Assembly: GCA_963691705.1 (NCBI GenBank)
Contig: OY829538.1
Span: forward strand, 33,872,836-33,936,835
DNA length: 64,000 nucleotides
DNA from: Viola odorata
Taxonomy: Eukaryota; Streptophyta; Magnoliopsida; Malpighiales; Violaceae
Direction of reading: 5' to 3'
Shown here: one piece after another, positions 41,375-52,356 of the stretch
How the letters are laid out: the number at the start of each line of letters is the position of its first letter
Position numbering within the stretch: position 1 is the first letter of the stretch
Program-made: the position numbers and the translations under genes
Notes under the pieces: model-generated
Databases searched by the model: none
What the model saw: only the letters and a program-made list of their open reading frames with translations
What the model was told of the DNA's origin: nothing

Positions 41375-41797
41375 CTAATCGCCATCAGACCAAGAGATAT
41401 CATAACAATAAACTACATCATCATCTGAGAACGTTAGCTCCCTACTGACGGGAGGGAAACGCTCATCAACCCTTTTTCTTATGTGTATCATTGATCGGCC
41501 TGACTCCTCCTCAGCGGCTGGCGTCACCGTTTCAACGCCCGCGTAGGTAGGGAGAGCTATTTTTGGCGAATCACGAGGAAGAAGAGATGGTTCATCCCCC
41601 TTTTGAACAGAAGAGGCGGGAGAATTAAAAAGCAGTTCAAACACCTTTAAGGCCTTTTTCCTCAGCCTCTTGCGACCCCGTCGGTGGGCGAACGGCCTCC
41701 ACGGAGGTGACGGAGGAGGATTGTCTGAATCTGGCGAAGTCGGAGGAGTTGGTAGAGAATCCCGCGCAGCAGTATCCAAAAAATAAGAATCAGCCAT
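41375..41797 (-). CDS. Tat-2 antisense gene 3: small Pro-rich/basic protein (140 aa)
   Basis: Open from ATG 41797 (MADSYFLDTAARDSLPTPP). Same plan as the Tat-1 copy: RDSLPTPPTSPDSD ... PPWRP, a basic cluster HRRGRKRLRKKALKVFELLF, a diverged middle and an acidic, aromatic C-terminus YCYDISWSDGD. No stop or frameshift, although pol of the same element is broken. A nuclear role is suggested only by the basic cluster. No known family recognised. Confidence 0.65.
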   Translation of the reverse strand: MADSYFLDTAARDSLPTPPTSPDSDNPPPSPPWRPFAHRRGRKRLRKKALKVFELLFNSPASSVQKGDEPSLLPRDSPKIALPTYAGVETVTPAAEEESGRSMIHIRKRVDERFPPVSRELTFSDDDVVYCYDISWSDGD

Positions 41798-41866
41798 GAG
41801 ATCACAGGCAAGCTGCCGAGAGGAAAAATAAACAAGAAGATGAACGGAAATAGGGGAAAGGATCCC

Positions 41867-41876
41867 ATTAAATAGC
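41867..41876 (-). promoter_or_regulatory. TATA box of Tat-2 antisense gene 3
   Basis: Minus strand GGCTATTTAATGG, 70 bp before the ATG at 41797 (68 bp in Tat-1). Confidence 0.6.
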
Positions 41877-42100
41877 CAAAAAAGGGGGAAAAGCTTTTCG
41901 ATCATCCGACACGACTCTTGAGAACTGACACGCGTACAACCTAGAGTACAAATCTAGATTTGCAGTCACGCCTGTTGGAATCTCCCACAGATCGAGGAAA
42001 ACCGAACATTAGCCCAATCAGTTGACAATGAAGCGGTGGCGCAGAATTAATGCAGAACAGTTAGCGAGGAAACCGTCGTGAAAAAACCGTCCAATGACCG

Positions 42101-42119
42101 ACTCGTTTTCAGTTGGGCT
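42101..42119. promoter_or_regulatory. Conserved TTTTCAGTTGGGCT motif upstream of antisense gene 3
   Basis: Second internal copy of the pre-3'-LTR motif, about 225 bp upstream of the gene 3 TATA box, as in Tat-1 (about 230 bp). Confidence 0.55.
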
Positions 42120-42278
42120 GAGGAGGCCTCCAATAAAAAAAAGACAAATGGCGCATTGAAGAAGAAGAATAGTGGAAAGTGGCATAATAAAAACAGTTTA
42201 TTTATTATGGCCTAACGGCCGAGAGGTACAGCAGCGTAAAAAGAAAAAAGAAAAAAGGCTCAAAGGGAGCCACCGCCG

Positions 42279-42656
42279 TCAGGCGTCGGAACCAGCATCC
42301 TCGGGTATAATGGGAATATCTCTCAGGGAGTCCATGACCAGAGTAAGGTCAGTAGAGGTGACCCTCATCCCCTTCAGGCAGTACCCCAGCATGTCCTTGC
42401 GCTGCTGCAGCATGGCGATCACCACTTAAATCCGAGCGATGGAGGTGGCCAACTTCGACACGTTCTCTAAAGGACTGAAATCCTCCAGAGATGTAGCTCC
42501 CAGCCTGGAATGGAGTGGGGTCAGCATCCCTTGCAACTCCAAGATGTCCTCGGAGGTCTTGATCAGCATGTTCTCTAGGAACCCGATGTCACCATCATTG
42601 AGGTTCTTGAGAGTATGGCCCTTGGAAAGGAGGAATTGTTTGGTCAAATGATCCAT
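42279..42656 (-). pseudogene. Tat-2 antisense gene 4: small helical protein, one stop
   Basis: ATG at 42656 (MDHLTKQFLLSKGHTLKNL). Aligns end to end with the 127-aa Tat-1 protein: GDIGFLENMLIKTSEDILELQG, SLEDFSPLENVSKLA, then TAA at 42426-42428 where Tat-1 has Asp, continuing VVIAMLQQRKDMLG, CLKGMRVTS and SLREIPIIPEDAGSDA to TGA 42279-42281. The alignment past the stop shows a recent single lesion in a once-functional gene. TATA box (CCTATAAATC, 42711-42720) 55 bp upstream. Confidence 0.65.
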
Positions 42657-42710
42657 GATGCAGATTATGAAAGAAAAAGATGAGATGAACTTGAGTGGAG
42701 AAAGCTCTCA

Positions 42711-42720
42711 GATTTATAGG
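42711..42720 (-). promoter_or_regulatory. TATA box of Tat-2 antisense gene 4
   Basis: Minus strand CCTATAAATC, 55 bp before the ATG at 42656; Tat-1 has GCTATAAATT at 61 bp. Confidence 0.7.
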
Positions 42721-42889
42721 CTCCGAGAAATGGGCATTTGGAAAGATGAGGTCCTCAAAAGACGAGTCGCCCCGTTACCATCAAAGACCGATGGGCCTGA
42801 TGCGGAAACGAGGATCGACGTCAGCATGCTACTAAGGATGCAGGTACTCGAGAGGAGTACGAGCTAGAATCCTGGAAAACGCGAAGGAG

Positions 42890-43085
42890 CGCGATATTAT
42901 AGGTAGCCATGACGTAAAAACCGTACGATTGTAGGTATCCACAGTCTAAGGCCGTGTCGATGTCGCAGGTAGTTCCTAGCAGCGTAAAACCTAGCCGATA
43001 TTGCGGGTATCTGGTGGTATAAAGCCGCTCTAATCGTAGGCAACCAATGGCATAAAACCGCGTCAATATCGCTGACTCCATGAGC
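42890..43085. repeat. Degenerate short repeats upstream of Tat-2 antisense gene 4
   Basis: About four loose units of 40-55 bp built on GCGTAAAACC ... CGATATTGCGGGTATC and TCGTAGGCAACC. Tat-1 has only about 130 bp between the gene 4 TATA box and the LTR, so this roughly 0.9-kb segment (42721-43646) is extra in Tat-2. No gene is seen in it. Confidence 0.4.
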
Positions 43086-43669
43086 GGAAAGGAAAGAAAG
43101 AACCCGTGTGTTCTCAAAACCCTCTGTAAGTACAAAGTTTACTAATATCTCCGTAGAATACCTATCTACTCTACGTGTTTGCAGTTCGCACGAAATACCG
43201 ATGGACCCGGAATGTATGCGAACCTAACTCAACGGTAGGAACCTAGTTAGAGCCCGCGGCGACATCAACAGTGGTCCGTCAGCATCGACAACTCTCCTAT
43301 AGCACGGACGAGTTTGTAACCTTTTGAGCGCTGCTGATGACCCAGGCAGGTTAATACCGCTAGGCGAAAGTGACACCCTAATGGTTCCGGACGAGTTAGC
43401 GGCGTCTCTCGCTGGTTCCCTGGCACCCCATGAGGACGGGTCTTTGGACGAGCACGAAGACCGAAATCCGCTTGCTCGGAGGAAAAGCTCCAGACCTAGG
43501 CGCTGCCTATCGTTCAATCAATCTTTGTCTTATCGAAACAGACAAAGAAGCTCGATGATCCTATAAGCGCATTACCCTAAGAAGGAAAGGATCCTCACCT
43601 AAGATCTTCGATATGGATAGAGAGCGATAGGCCTTGGTAAACACTCGGGCTCATTTTCAGTTGGGCTTA

Positions 43670-44253
43670 TGATAACAATTAAGACAATCCTAAGGGCATT
43701 GCTGTAATTATGACCCCTGAGGAGGACAAAATCTTATAGCCCTATCAGACATCTAAGCTATTGCCGCTAGACTATGAGGTGTTTTCTGGGATAGTCGACA
43801 TCAGCGGGGGGGGGGGGGGGGGGGGAGGTCTCACACACGGCATCATCCCATCCCAGGGCAGCCACGACACCACCCACGGAGTTATCACCCCCGGCATCAC
43901 CATGGGTATCGCCCTCGGCACCCTCCTCGGAGGTAACGCCCGTGACGTCAGATCCAGGTATCGCCCGTGACGTCAGATCCAGGTATCGCCCATGATGTCA
44001 GATCCAGGTATCGCCCGTGACGTCAGATATCGCCCAGCGGCCTATAAATACCCCCTCATTTTTATAACATCGGGTAAGCCTAAGATTGCCCTCTAGAACC
44101 TCTGCTATTTTGAACCCCTTACTGACTTAAGCATCGGAGTGTCTACGCCGGAGCCCCCCCTCCGGCGCTTTGCAGGTGTGTCCGACGTCAGCTATAGCAA
44201 CTCTGACCAACAGTAGCCATCGTCCCATTCGTCTCAAAGATCGAATCTTATCA
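43670..44253 (+). repeat. 3' LTR of Tat-2
   Basis: Pairs with 20869-21466. It contains a run of about 20 G (43806-43825), about four TGACGTCA-type units (43930-44025, three with the perfect octamer), a TATA box (44042-44050) and the stem-loop (44146-44167). Followed by GGTTA, the exact target duplication. Preceded by the TCATTTTCAGTTGGGCT motif. Confidence 0.95.
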
Positions 44254-46878
44254 GGTTAGGACCTTTGAAAGAAACAAGAATGGTGATCCAACTAGCAAAT
44301 CGATTAGTAATGTTCCCTGAAGGATTAGTAGAGGACGTCTTAGTTAAAATAGGAGAATTTATTTTTTCTTTTGATTTCTACGTTGTTGACATGCAGGATG
44401 ACAACTCTACTAAATCAATAGATGTCTTACTAGGAAGGTTGTCCTTGAGGACATCGAGAGAAAAAAATGATGTATTCGAGGGTGGTATTTCTTTAGAATT
44501 TGATGGTAAAATCGTGAAATTTAACTTGTATGATGCGATGCGATACCCGAACGACTTTAGAATTTAACGATGGTAAAATGTATAAATTTTATTGATGCTA
44601 CCGAGCCAATATCTAAACAATTATTTGAGATGGATGCTACTGACCCACTTGAATATGTCTTGAGCTAGAGTTTAGCAAGAGATCTAGAGGAAGGATTAAT
44701 CGCTTCCAAACTGGAATTGAAGGAACTGCCAGACCATTTGAATATATTCATTTCTAGGCCTAGAAGAGACCTTACCGGTGATTATATCTAACAAATTTGG
44801 TTCATTGGAAGGGGAAAAACTATTGCAGGTGCTGAGAGAATATAAAGAGGCAATCAGGTGGACAATCACGAATATTAAAGGTATTCCGCCATCAATCTAC
44901 ACTCACAAACTTAGATGAAGGCGAAAAAGAGGTCAAACAATCTCAAAGAAGATTGAACCAATTGATGATGGAGGTTATGAAGAAGGAGATACCCGAACTT
45001 CTAGATGCGGGGTTATAAACTCGATATTCGACAATAAATGGGTATGCCCTGTACAAGTTGTTCCTAAGAAATCAGGAATAATAACTATTGTTCAAGGCCA
45101 AGATGGGAGATTAGTCGTCACAAGAGTACAAAATAGTTGAAGAGTATACATAGATTACAAGAGACTCAAAGCATCAACCAGAAAGGACGACTTTCCTTTA
45201 CCATTTATAGATTAGATGCTTGAAAGATTATTTGGTAAAACTCATTACTATTGTTTAGATAGTTTTTAGGTTTTCACTAAATATCGATAGCCCTAGAAGA
45301 TCAGGAGAAGACTAACTTCACTTGCCCCTTCGGTACATTCACATACAGACGTATGCCTTTTGGATTGTGCAATGCACTCGCCACCTTTCAAAAGTGTATG
45401 GTAAGTATTTTTTCAGAATTCATTGAAAAAGGGATCTAGGTATTTATGGATGACTTTACTATCTACAGTAATTCATTTGATGAATGTCTAGATAATTTAA
45501 GAAAAAATCTAAAAAGATGCTTGGAAACTAATCTAATATTAAACTATGAGAAATGTCATTTTATGGTTGATTAATGTCTAATGTTATGGCTTGTCATTTC
45601 GCATAAGGGCATAGAGGTTGATAAAGCTAAATTGGATGTCATAGAAACTTTTCCTTACCCTACCTGTGTACAGGAAGTGCGATATTTTCTAGGTCATGTA
45701 GGTTTTTATAGACGATTCATAAAAGATTTCTCAAAAATTGCCGAACAGATGTGCCGACTCCTTAAAAAATGTGTCGAATTCAATTTTGGAGACAACTATA
45801 AAATTACCTTGGACAAGCTCAAGAGGAAACTAACCACATTATCAATCATGCAAGCTCCAGACTAGAACTTTCCCTTCGATATCATGTGCGATGCAAGTAA
45901 TTCAACTGTTAGTGCTATTCTAGGCAAAAAATGAGGGTGCAACCCATATGTCATCTATTATGCATCCAGGATGCTAGATGATGCGCAAAATAACCACACC
46001 ACTATTGAAAAGGAGTTTCTCGCCATAGTTTTTGCTTCAGAAAAATTTCGTTCATACTTACTTTGTACTAAAGTAATTGTTTATTCTGACCATGCAACAC
46101 TTAGTTATCTTCTGATCAAGAAGGAAGCAAAGCCTCACTTGATTAGATGGGTCCTACTATTACTAGAGTTTGACCTAGAGATTCGAGACAAGAAAGGAAA
46201 GGAAAATCTAGCAGCTGACCACTTGAACCGGATCTTGCATGATGAAGATCCAACTCCACTTCATGACAAATTCTCTGAGGAACATCTACTTCAAGCCCAA
46301 GAAGTAAGACCCTAGTATACTGATATTGTCAACTATCTTACAACAAAGAAATTTCATAGAGATTACACGTCACGTGAGAAAGAAAAGATCAAGAGTGACT
46401 CAAGACACTAGGTATGGGATGAGTCGTACCTTTGGAGGCATTGTGCAAATCAAATGATCAGGAGTTGCATAACTGAATATGAGGTACCATTTGTTTTAAA
46501 ATTTTATCATTCCTTTGCATGTGAGGGGATTTTGGCCCCAAAAGAACAACTTTGAAAGTCCTAGAGTCAGGATTGTTTTGGCCCACACTTTTTAAGGATA
46601 GCTATTTGTTTTGTAAAGCATGTCCTGCTTGCCAACGAGTAGGTAGAATAGGGAGAAGAGATGGGATGCCACATAATCAAATTATCACATGTGAGGTTTT
46701 TGATGTTTTGGTATAGACTTCATGAGACCTTTTCCCAATTTTAGTGGTAATAATTACATTTTGCTTATTATTGACTATGTATCAAAATGGATAAAATCTA
46801 AGGCCATGCGATCTAATGACACAAAAATTATTGTTCTTTATTTGCACTAACATCATAAACAAGTTTGGAACACCTAAG
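44254..46878 (+). pseudogene. pol: Athila protease end, RT, RNase H and start of integrase (broken)
   Basis: Resumes the Athila protease after Tat-2: RMVIQLANRLVMFPEGLVEDVLVK and FYVVDMQDD are the Athila protease/linker pattern. RT is heavily decayed, but WRVYIDYKRLKASTRKDDFPLPF, FMDDFTIYS (catalytic motif) and SHKGIEVDKAKLDVIETFPYP are readable. RNase [40 protein letters not shown] and [14 protein letters not shown]. Early integrase has CKACPACQRVGRIGRRDGMP and stops at FGTPK, where CRM-G is inserted. Confidence 0.8.
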
Positions 46879-47444
46879 TGATGCGATCTGAGTTCTCTTT
46901 CGAAGAATTGGATGCAATTGTGCTTTACAGCTAAGGATCTAGCTCGAGTTATCAACTAAACTAGTGGTGGTTTATGAACAAATTGGATAAATGATGCGGA
47001 AATGAAATGATGAAGAACGCAGCGGAAATAATAAGAATATGATTAACAAGGAGGCAGATCAATATTGATGGAAAATTTGCTATTGGATAATTAATTAAAA
47101 AAATGATTGATTAACAATAAACAACAAATCACACTCACCAATAAACAACCAAACACAAAAATCCAAGATATTGATTGATTACAAATATCTTAAAAATTGT
47201 ATAAGGATTAAACACACAAACAGTAAATTAAAGGTTGAAAACTATGGATCTTTTACTTGCAATATATCAAGTCGTCTTCTAGACTTGACTCTCACAAGGT
47301 GAGTTTCTGTTGTTTAGAGGGCAGAGTATTCTTTAACGCAAGCAATAAAAACTTTACACAAAAACTGCCTAAAATGAGAAAAGGAGTTCGCTATTTACTG
47401 AAAAGTATGAAGCAGTTCCGTTAGACAGCTGGACGGGTCAACCC
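46879..47444 (-). repeat. CRM-G 3' LTR (truncated)
   Basis: Matches 53313-53845 closely, up to CAACCCACTAGAG. The remaining part of the LTR and the last part of integrase are deleted at about 47445. Confidence 0.85.
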
Positions 47445-48449
47445 ACTAGAGAGGCTCAATTTTCCTTGGCGCTGTTGTGAAAATATGTCCTTGCGCCAAT
47501 ATAACCAAACCCATTGGCATGGCTCAAACAACTTCAGTGTCTTGTCCTTGCGCCATTTGATGACCTCTCTAGCGTTCATTGCTTCTATGTTCTTTTGGAC
47601 CTCTGTGTGCAACTTCTTGACCTCCTCTGCCTTGGTTTCACCATCTACACACTTAAGCACACTCAAAGGTAATGGTAAGAGATCAAGAGGGGTCAGGGGT
47701 TGAAACCCGTATACCATCTCAAACGGAGAAAAACCAAAGGTAGAGTGACATGCATGGTTATACGCAAATTCAATAAAAGGGATGTTATCTTCCCATCTGG
47801 TACCATTTGTTTCAACCATGACTCTTAGAAGTGATCGTAATGTCCTATTTACCACTTCCGTTTGTCCATCCGTTTGACGATGACACGTAGTGGAGAAGAG
47901 AAGTTTGGTACCGAGGTGGGACCATAAGGTTCGCCAAAAATGACTTAAAAATTTAGTATCTCGGTCACTCACAATAGTCCTAGGCATGCCATGCAAACGT
48001 ACCACATGTTGAAAGAATAGATGAGCAATGCGAACGACATCATGAGTCCTCGCACATGGAATAAAATGCGCCATTTTAGAAAAATGGTCAACCACAACAA
48101 AAATAGAATCATTACCGGCCTTAGACCTTTGCAGTCCTAGAATAAAATCCATTGATAAATCAACCCAGGGATGACTAGCTACCGGTAATGGCATATAAGT
48201 TGCATAATGCATGGATGTTGACTTAGCCCGTTTGCACACAAGGCATCTAGTAATGACTTTCGTCACATAAATTTTCATTTTCGGCAAGAAGAGATGCACT
48301 TTTAAAGCATGCAATATTTTTGTAATACCAAAATGACCATTTAATCCACCCTCATGGGCTTCCAACACTAGTAATTCCCATATGGTAGACTTGGGTATGC
48401 AAAGTTGTATGTGTTTGAATAGGAATTCGTCATGCTTTATAAAATGCAA
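47445..48449 (-). pseudogene. pol: CRM-G integrase (3' end deleted)
   Basis: HEGGLNGHFGITKIL ... CLVCKRAKS (zinc region), WVDLSMDFILGLQRSKAGND (Asp), IVSDRDTKFLSHFW (Asp), [15 protein letters not shown] (Glu) and EMVYGFQPLTPLDLLPLP. The frame ends just after RQGKLSLS, where CRM-F and CRM-H continue for another 100-150 residues. The last few codons (to 47421) come from the LTR by deletion. Confidence 0.85.
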
Positions 48450-48623
48450 GTAGGGTCCTTTATCACATGTAACATATAAGTCACGAAAGGTTTCATCATG
48501 TCTATAAAGGTTTACTAGATGGGTAAATCCAAAACATTTAACATCAAGTTAATTAATGAGCATGTACCTCCTGGAGAGAGCGTCGGAAACCACATTCTCC
48601 TTGTTCTTTTTGTACTTGATGGT

Positions 48624-49214
48624 TTAATGGTAGGCTTCAATAAGTTCCATCCACTTGGCATGCCGTTTGTTGAGCTTCGATTGCCCCAGTAGGTACTTTA
48701 GGCTCAAATGATCCGTATGGATAACAAATTGGTTCGGCAATAGGTAATTTTCCCAAACCATAAGCGATCTCACCAAGGCATACAACTCCCTGTCATACGT
48801 GGAATAGTTGAGTTGCGCTTCTGATAAATTCTTGCTGAAATAGGCTATCAGGTGCCCTTGTTGAGTAACCACTACACCGATACCTATCCCGCTAGCGTCG
48901 CACTCCAATTCAAATGCCTTGTTGAAATCCGGTAATGATAGTACCGATGACTGCATGAGCCGACTCTTCAACTCCCGGAAGGCTTCTTTCAATTTGTCTC
49001 CCCATTCAATCGGTACATTCGTCTTTGTGAGCTCGTTTAGAGGAGCGACTATCATCGAGAAATTAGGAACAAATCTTCGATAGAAACTAGCCAGACCATG
49101 GAAGGACCTGACGTCACTGCCGTTCCACGGGCATGACCATTCCCGGATGGCCTTCACCTTGTCTTCATCAACCTGTACTCCGTCTGTACTTACAACAAAA
49201 CCAAGGAAATGCAC
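48624..49214 (-). pseudogene. pol: CRM-G RNase H
   Basis: [67 protein letters not shown] and [20 protein letters not shown]. Stops separate it from RT and integrase. The link to integrase (48450-48623) is present but frameshifted. Confidence 0.85.
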
Positions 49215-50135
49215 TCAAACTAAACAAAATTCACACTTAGTTAATTTGGCACATAATTTATGAATCCTAAGTGTGTGGAGTACGATGCGTAAGTGGGTAA
49301 CATGTGTTTCAAGTGAAGGGTTGTAGATAAGGATGTCGTCAAAGTAAACAACAATAAAATATCCGATAAAATCACGCACCACATGGTTCATCAAACACAT
49401 GAAAGTACTTGGAGTGTTAGAGCGGCCGAATAGAATTACCATCCATTTGTACAAACTGTACTTTATTTTGAAGGCGGTCTTCCATTCATATCCTTCATGC
49501 ATACGGATCTGGTGATATACGCTCATCAAATCTATTTTGGAATAGACGGTACTACCACTCAACTCATCCAACATGTCATCGAGGCGCAGAATGGGATGAC
49601 GGTACTTGATGGGGATTTTGTTGATGGCCCGACAGTCCACACACATGCGCCACATTCCGTCTTTCTTAGGTACTAATAGTACCGGTACTGCGCATGGCGA
49701 CATACTCTCTCGGATGAATCCCTTACTCATAAGATCGTCTACCTAATGTTGAAGCTCCTTGGTTTCTTCCGGGTTGCACCGGTCAGTTGGTCGGTTGGAT
49801 AATGTCGATCCTGGTACTAGGTCAATGTTATGCTCAATCCCTCTAATGGGAGGTAGGCCTATCGGTATCTCTTTCGGGAACACATCATTGAACTCCTGCA
49901 AGAGGGAAACAATCAGACTGGGTAGGGAAGAAAGGTCAGGACTAATAGTTAAATAATATTCTTTGTACCGAAGTACAAGACGTTGTTTGTTAGAATGCAA
50001 TGCATGCCTCACATCGCTTCCCTTCACAAACACAATCAATGATTTGAGTTCATCTTTTCGGTCATGCTTGATTTTTTCATGACGTATGTTTTGCTCATTT
50101 CCTTCTTTTTTGTCTACACTCTTTTCCCCTCGCAA
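49215..50135 (-). pseudogene. pol: CRM-G reverse transcriptase
   Basis: The linker IVSLLQEFNDVFPKEIPIGLPPIRGIEH leads to RT blocks [35 protein letters not shown] and [20 protein letters not shown] is changed to [10 protein letters not shown] stop near 49741 breaks the frame. Confidence 0.85.
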
Positions 50136-50268
50136 TCGCTCTTGCTCACTCTCGTTACCGTGCTAACTCTTTTCATGGTGTGTTTTGCCCTCTCAGCTTA
50201 CTCTCTTCTCTCCACTCTTCTCTCTCAAACTCTTTGCTATATGGAACTCAGCGCTAGCTTTTTTCCAT

Positions 50269-50950
50269 TTATCGTTGGTCCTCACAGACTTGATACGGTG
50301 AGAGAGGTGGAATACTAAACTTTTTACCGTTATGGGTAAGTTGGATTTTATTGGTGCATCCATCATGAATTACATTCCTATCAAACTGCCATGGGCAACC
50401 AAAAAGAAGATGGCTAGCATCCATCGGTACAACATCACACAGACATTCATCCTCATATCTACCCATCTTGAAGTTCATCAGAACTTGCTCCTTAACCTTA
50501 ACCTCCCTGTCATCATTGAACCAATGAAGTGAATAAGGCTTAGGATGCGGCGTCGTTGGCAGATTCAACTTACTCACTAAAATATGGCTTGCGGTATCTA
50601 CCACACTTCCGTTATCCATAATCATGGATACAATCTTACCACGCACCTCACATCGAGAATGAAAGAGGTTCTCCCTTTGCTCATCATCCAGCTTAACGTG
50701 GGCGTCTAAACTCCTCCGCATAACCAATGTCATTGCCAAAGCCGGTAGAATTTCTTCTTCATCACTGCCCGTTACTGTTTCCTCATCCCGATAGTGTCCC
50801 TCATGTGGAAATTCTTCTTCCTCACTATCGGTCTCATACTTCCCTTCCCTAATGACAATCACATGACGGTTTGGACAGTCGGATGAAATATGCCCTCTCC
50901 CTCGACACTTGAAGCATTCAATGTTGGAAGAGTATTTTCTACGTGGTGGG
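50269..50950 (-). pseudogene. pol: CRM-G zinc knuckle and protease
   Basis: CFKCRGRGHISSDCP (near 50875-50925), then protease IVSMIMDNGSVVDTASHILV and VVPMDASHLLFGCPWQFDRN. A frameshift near 50280 separates it from the following linker. Confidence 0.8.
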
Positions 50951-51072
50951 TTGGAGGGTACCAGATTAGATGTTACCGATATAGGGTTGGGTTTGGTAAA
51001 AGGTGTGTAAGGTTTCGTTGTAGAAGACGGATTTGTTTTGGTGGAAGGTAGGGCTTTTGGATGTTCTTTGGC

Positions 51073-52356
51073 TTAAGGCTTCCAAGGTGATTTAGGCTGA
51101 GATAAGTAGATCTTAGAAGGGTTGGTGTTTCGGCTAGGGAAGTTTTTCCGTTTGGCGGATTCATGGGCTTCTACCGTCAAGGCGTAGTGTAACATAGACT
51201 GTAGAGTTTCAAAATCCCGTAACTCAAGCTTGTATTTAATTTTCTCATTCACACTATTAAAAAATCTAGCCATAGTTACCTCTTCATCTTCATGGGTATC
51301 GGTTTGTGTGAGAAAAGACTCAAGCTTATTGTAATAGTCTCCCACGGACTTCGTCCCTTGGAACCAGTTTTGCAAGTCCCGTTTGTAGAAAGATAGTACA
51401 AACCTCTCCCTCATAACCTGTTTCATCTCTTCCCATGTCCAGATGACCCTTGCCTCATGCCTCTCCTGACAGACTTTCTCTCACCAGCTAACGACATAAT
51501 CGTCAAACTCCATAGCAGCAAGTTTCACTCTCTTACCCTCCGAATACTAATGGCAATTGAAAATACGCTGGATTTTTCCCTCCCATTTGATGTACTCAGA
51601 CGGGTCAGTAGTTCCTTAGAAGGTAGGAATTTGTACTTTTATGTTGTTCAAGTTATCGTCATACCGAGGTTCTAGTAACCTTTCTCTTCTTCCCCGATTC
51701 ATTTGCTCTCTCTTCTCATAACCATCAAAATCATCATTTACTTCTTAATATACATACTCATAAAACTCTCGCATATGGTAAGGAGTAGTACGGCCTTGCA
51801 GGTGAGGGACTAAAGCTTGATGGTTACCGGTAGAAGTACCTTCGCCTTGGTGAAGTGCCCGGTTACCGGTAACTAGCGACAACTCGTTAACTTCAGGTTT
51901 ACTGATATATTGAGGACCTCATTCCTGTGGCTATCTGGTTGTGTAGCTACGGTGACACTGAGCATCGTAGCCTTAGGCCTGGAGGTCTTGAAGCACAAAG
52001 GCGTGCTCTTCGGTATTAGCGAGGCCTTGTCGGGGACCCGTGGTAAGGGTATTAGGAAAACCTTGGTTGACTACCCCCTTGCCTCCTCCATACCAATCAT
52101 CGTTATCATGACCCTCAGACTCCGTCTCGTAGATTCCATCTTTGATTACCTCCCTACGTGGCTTGAAGATAACGGGTTTGGAATCTTTCGGACCCTTCAT
52201 AACATTAATGGGTTTACCTTGTGCCAGCATGAAGGACTGAAATATTTCCCTCAGCTCCGCTTGGCCTCGTTCCATGGCCTCAATCTTAGTCATCAACAAT
52301 GGACTCGCCTTAACGGATTTGGCATCATTGTTGTTGACTACACTTTCGGTAGACAT
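51073..52356 (-). pseudogene. gag: CRM-G gag
   Basis: ATG at 52356 (MSTESVVNNNDAKSV) with coiled KIEAMERGQAELREIFQSF, then stops. The capsid continues near 51426-51073 with MKQVMRERFVLSFYKRDLQNWFQG and FFNSVNEKIKYKLELRD. Several stops and frameshifts lie between. Confidence 0.75.

Larger units (their letters stand above)
20869..44253 (+). mobile_element. Tat-2: Tat-lineage LTR retrotransposon with antisense gene cassette
   Basis: The LTRs (598 and 584 bp) start TGATAACAATTAAG and end AATCTTATCA. The target duplication GGTTA is perfect (20864-20868 and 44254-44258). Gag is split by CRM-F. Pol continues to about 34716, a tandem-repeat block follows, then four minus-strand genes (about 35850-42656) in the same order as in Tat-1. 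It is inserted in the Athila protease. Without CRM-F it is about 16.1 kb. Multiple stops in pol show it is inactive. Confidence 0.95.
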
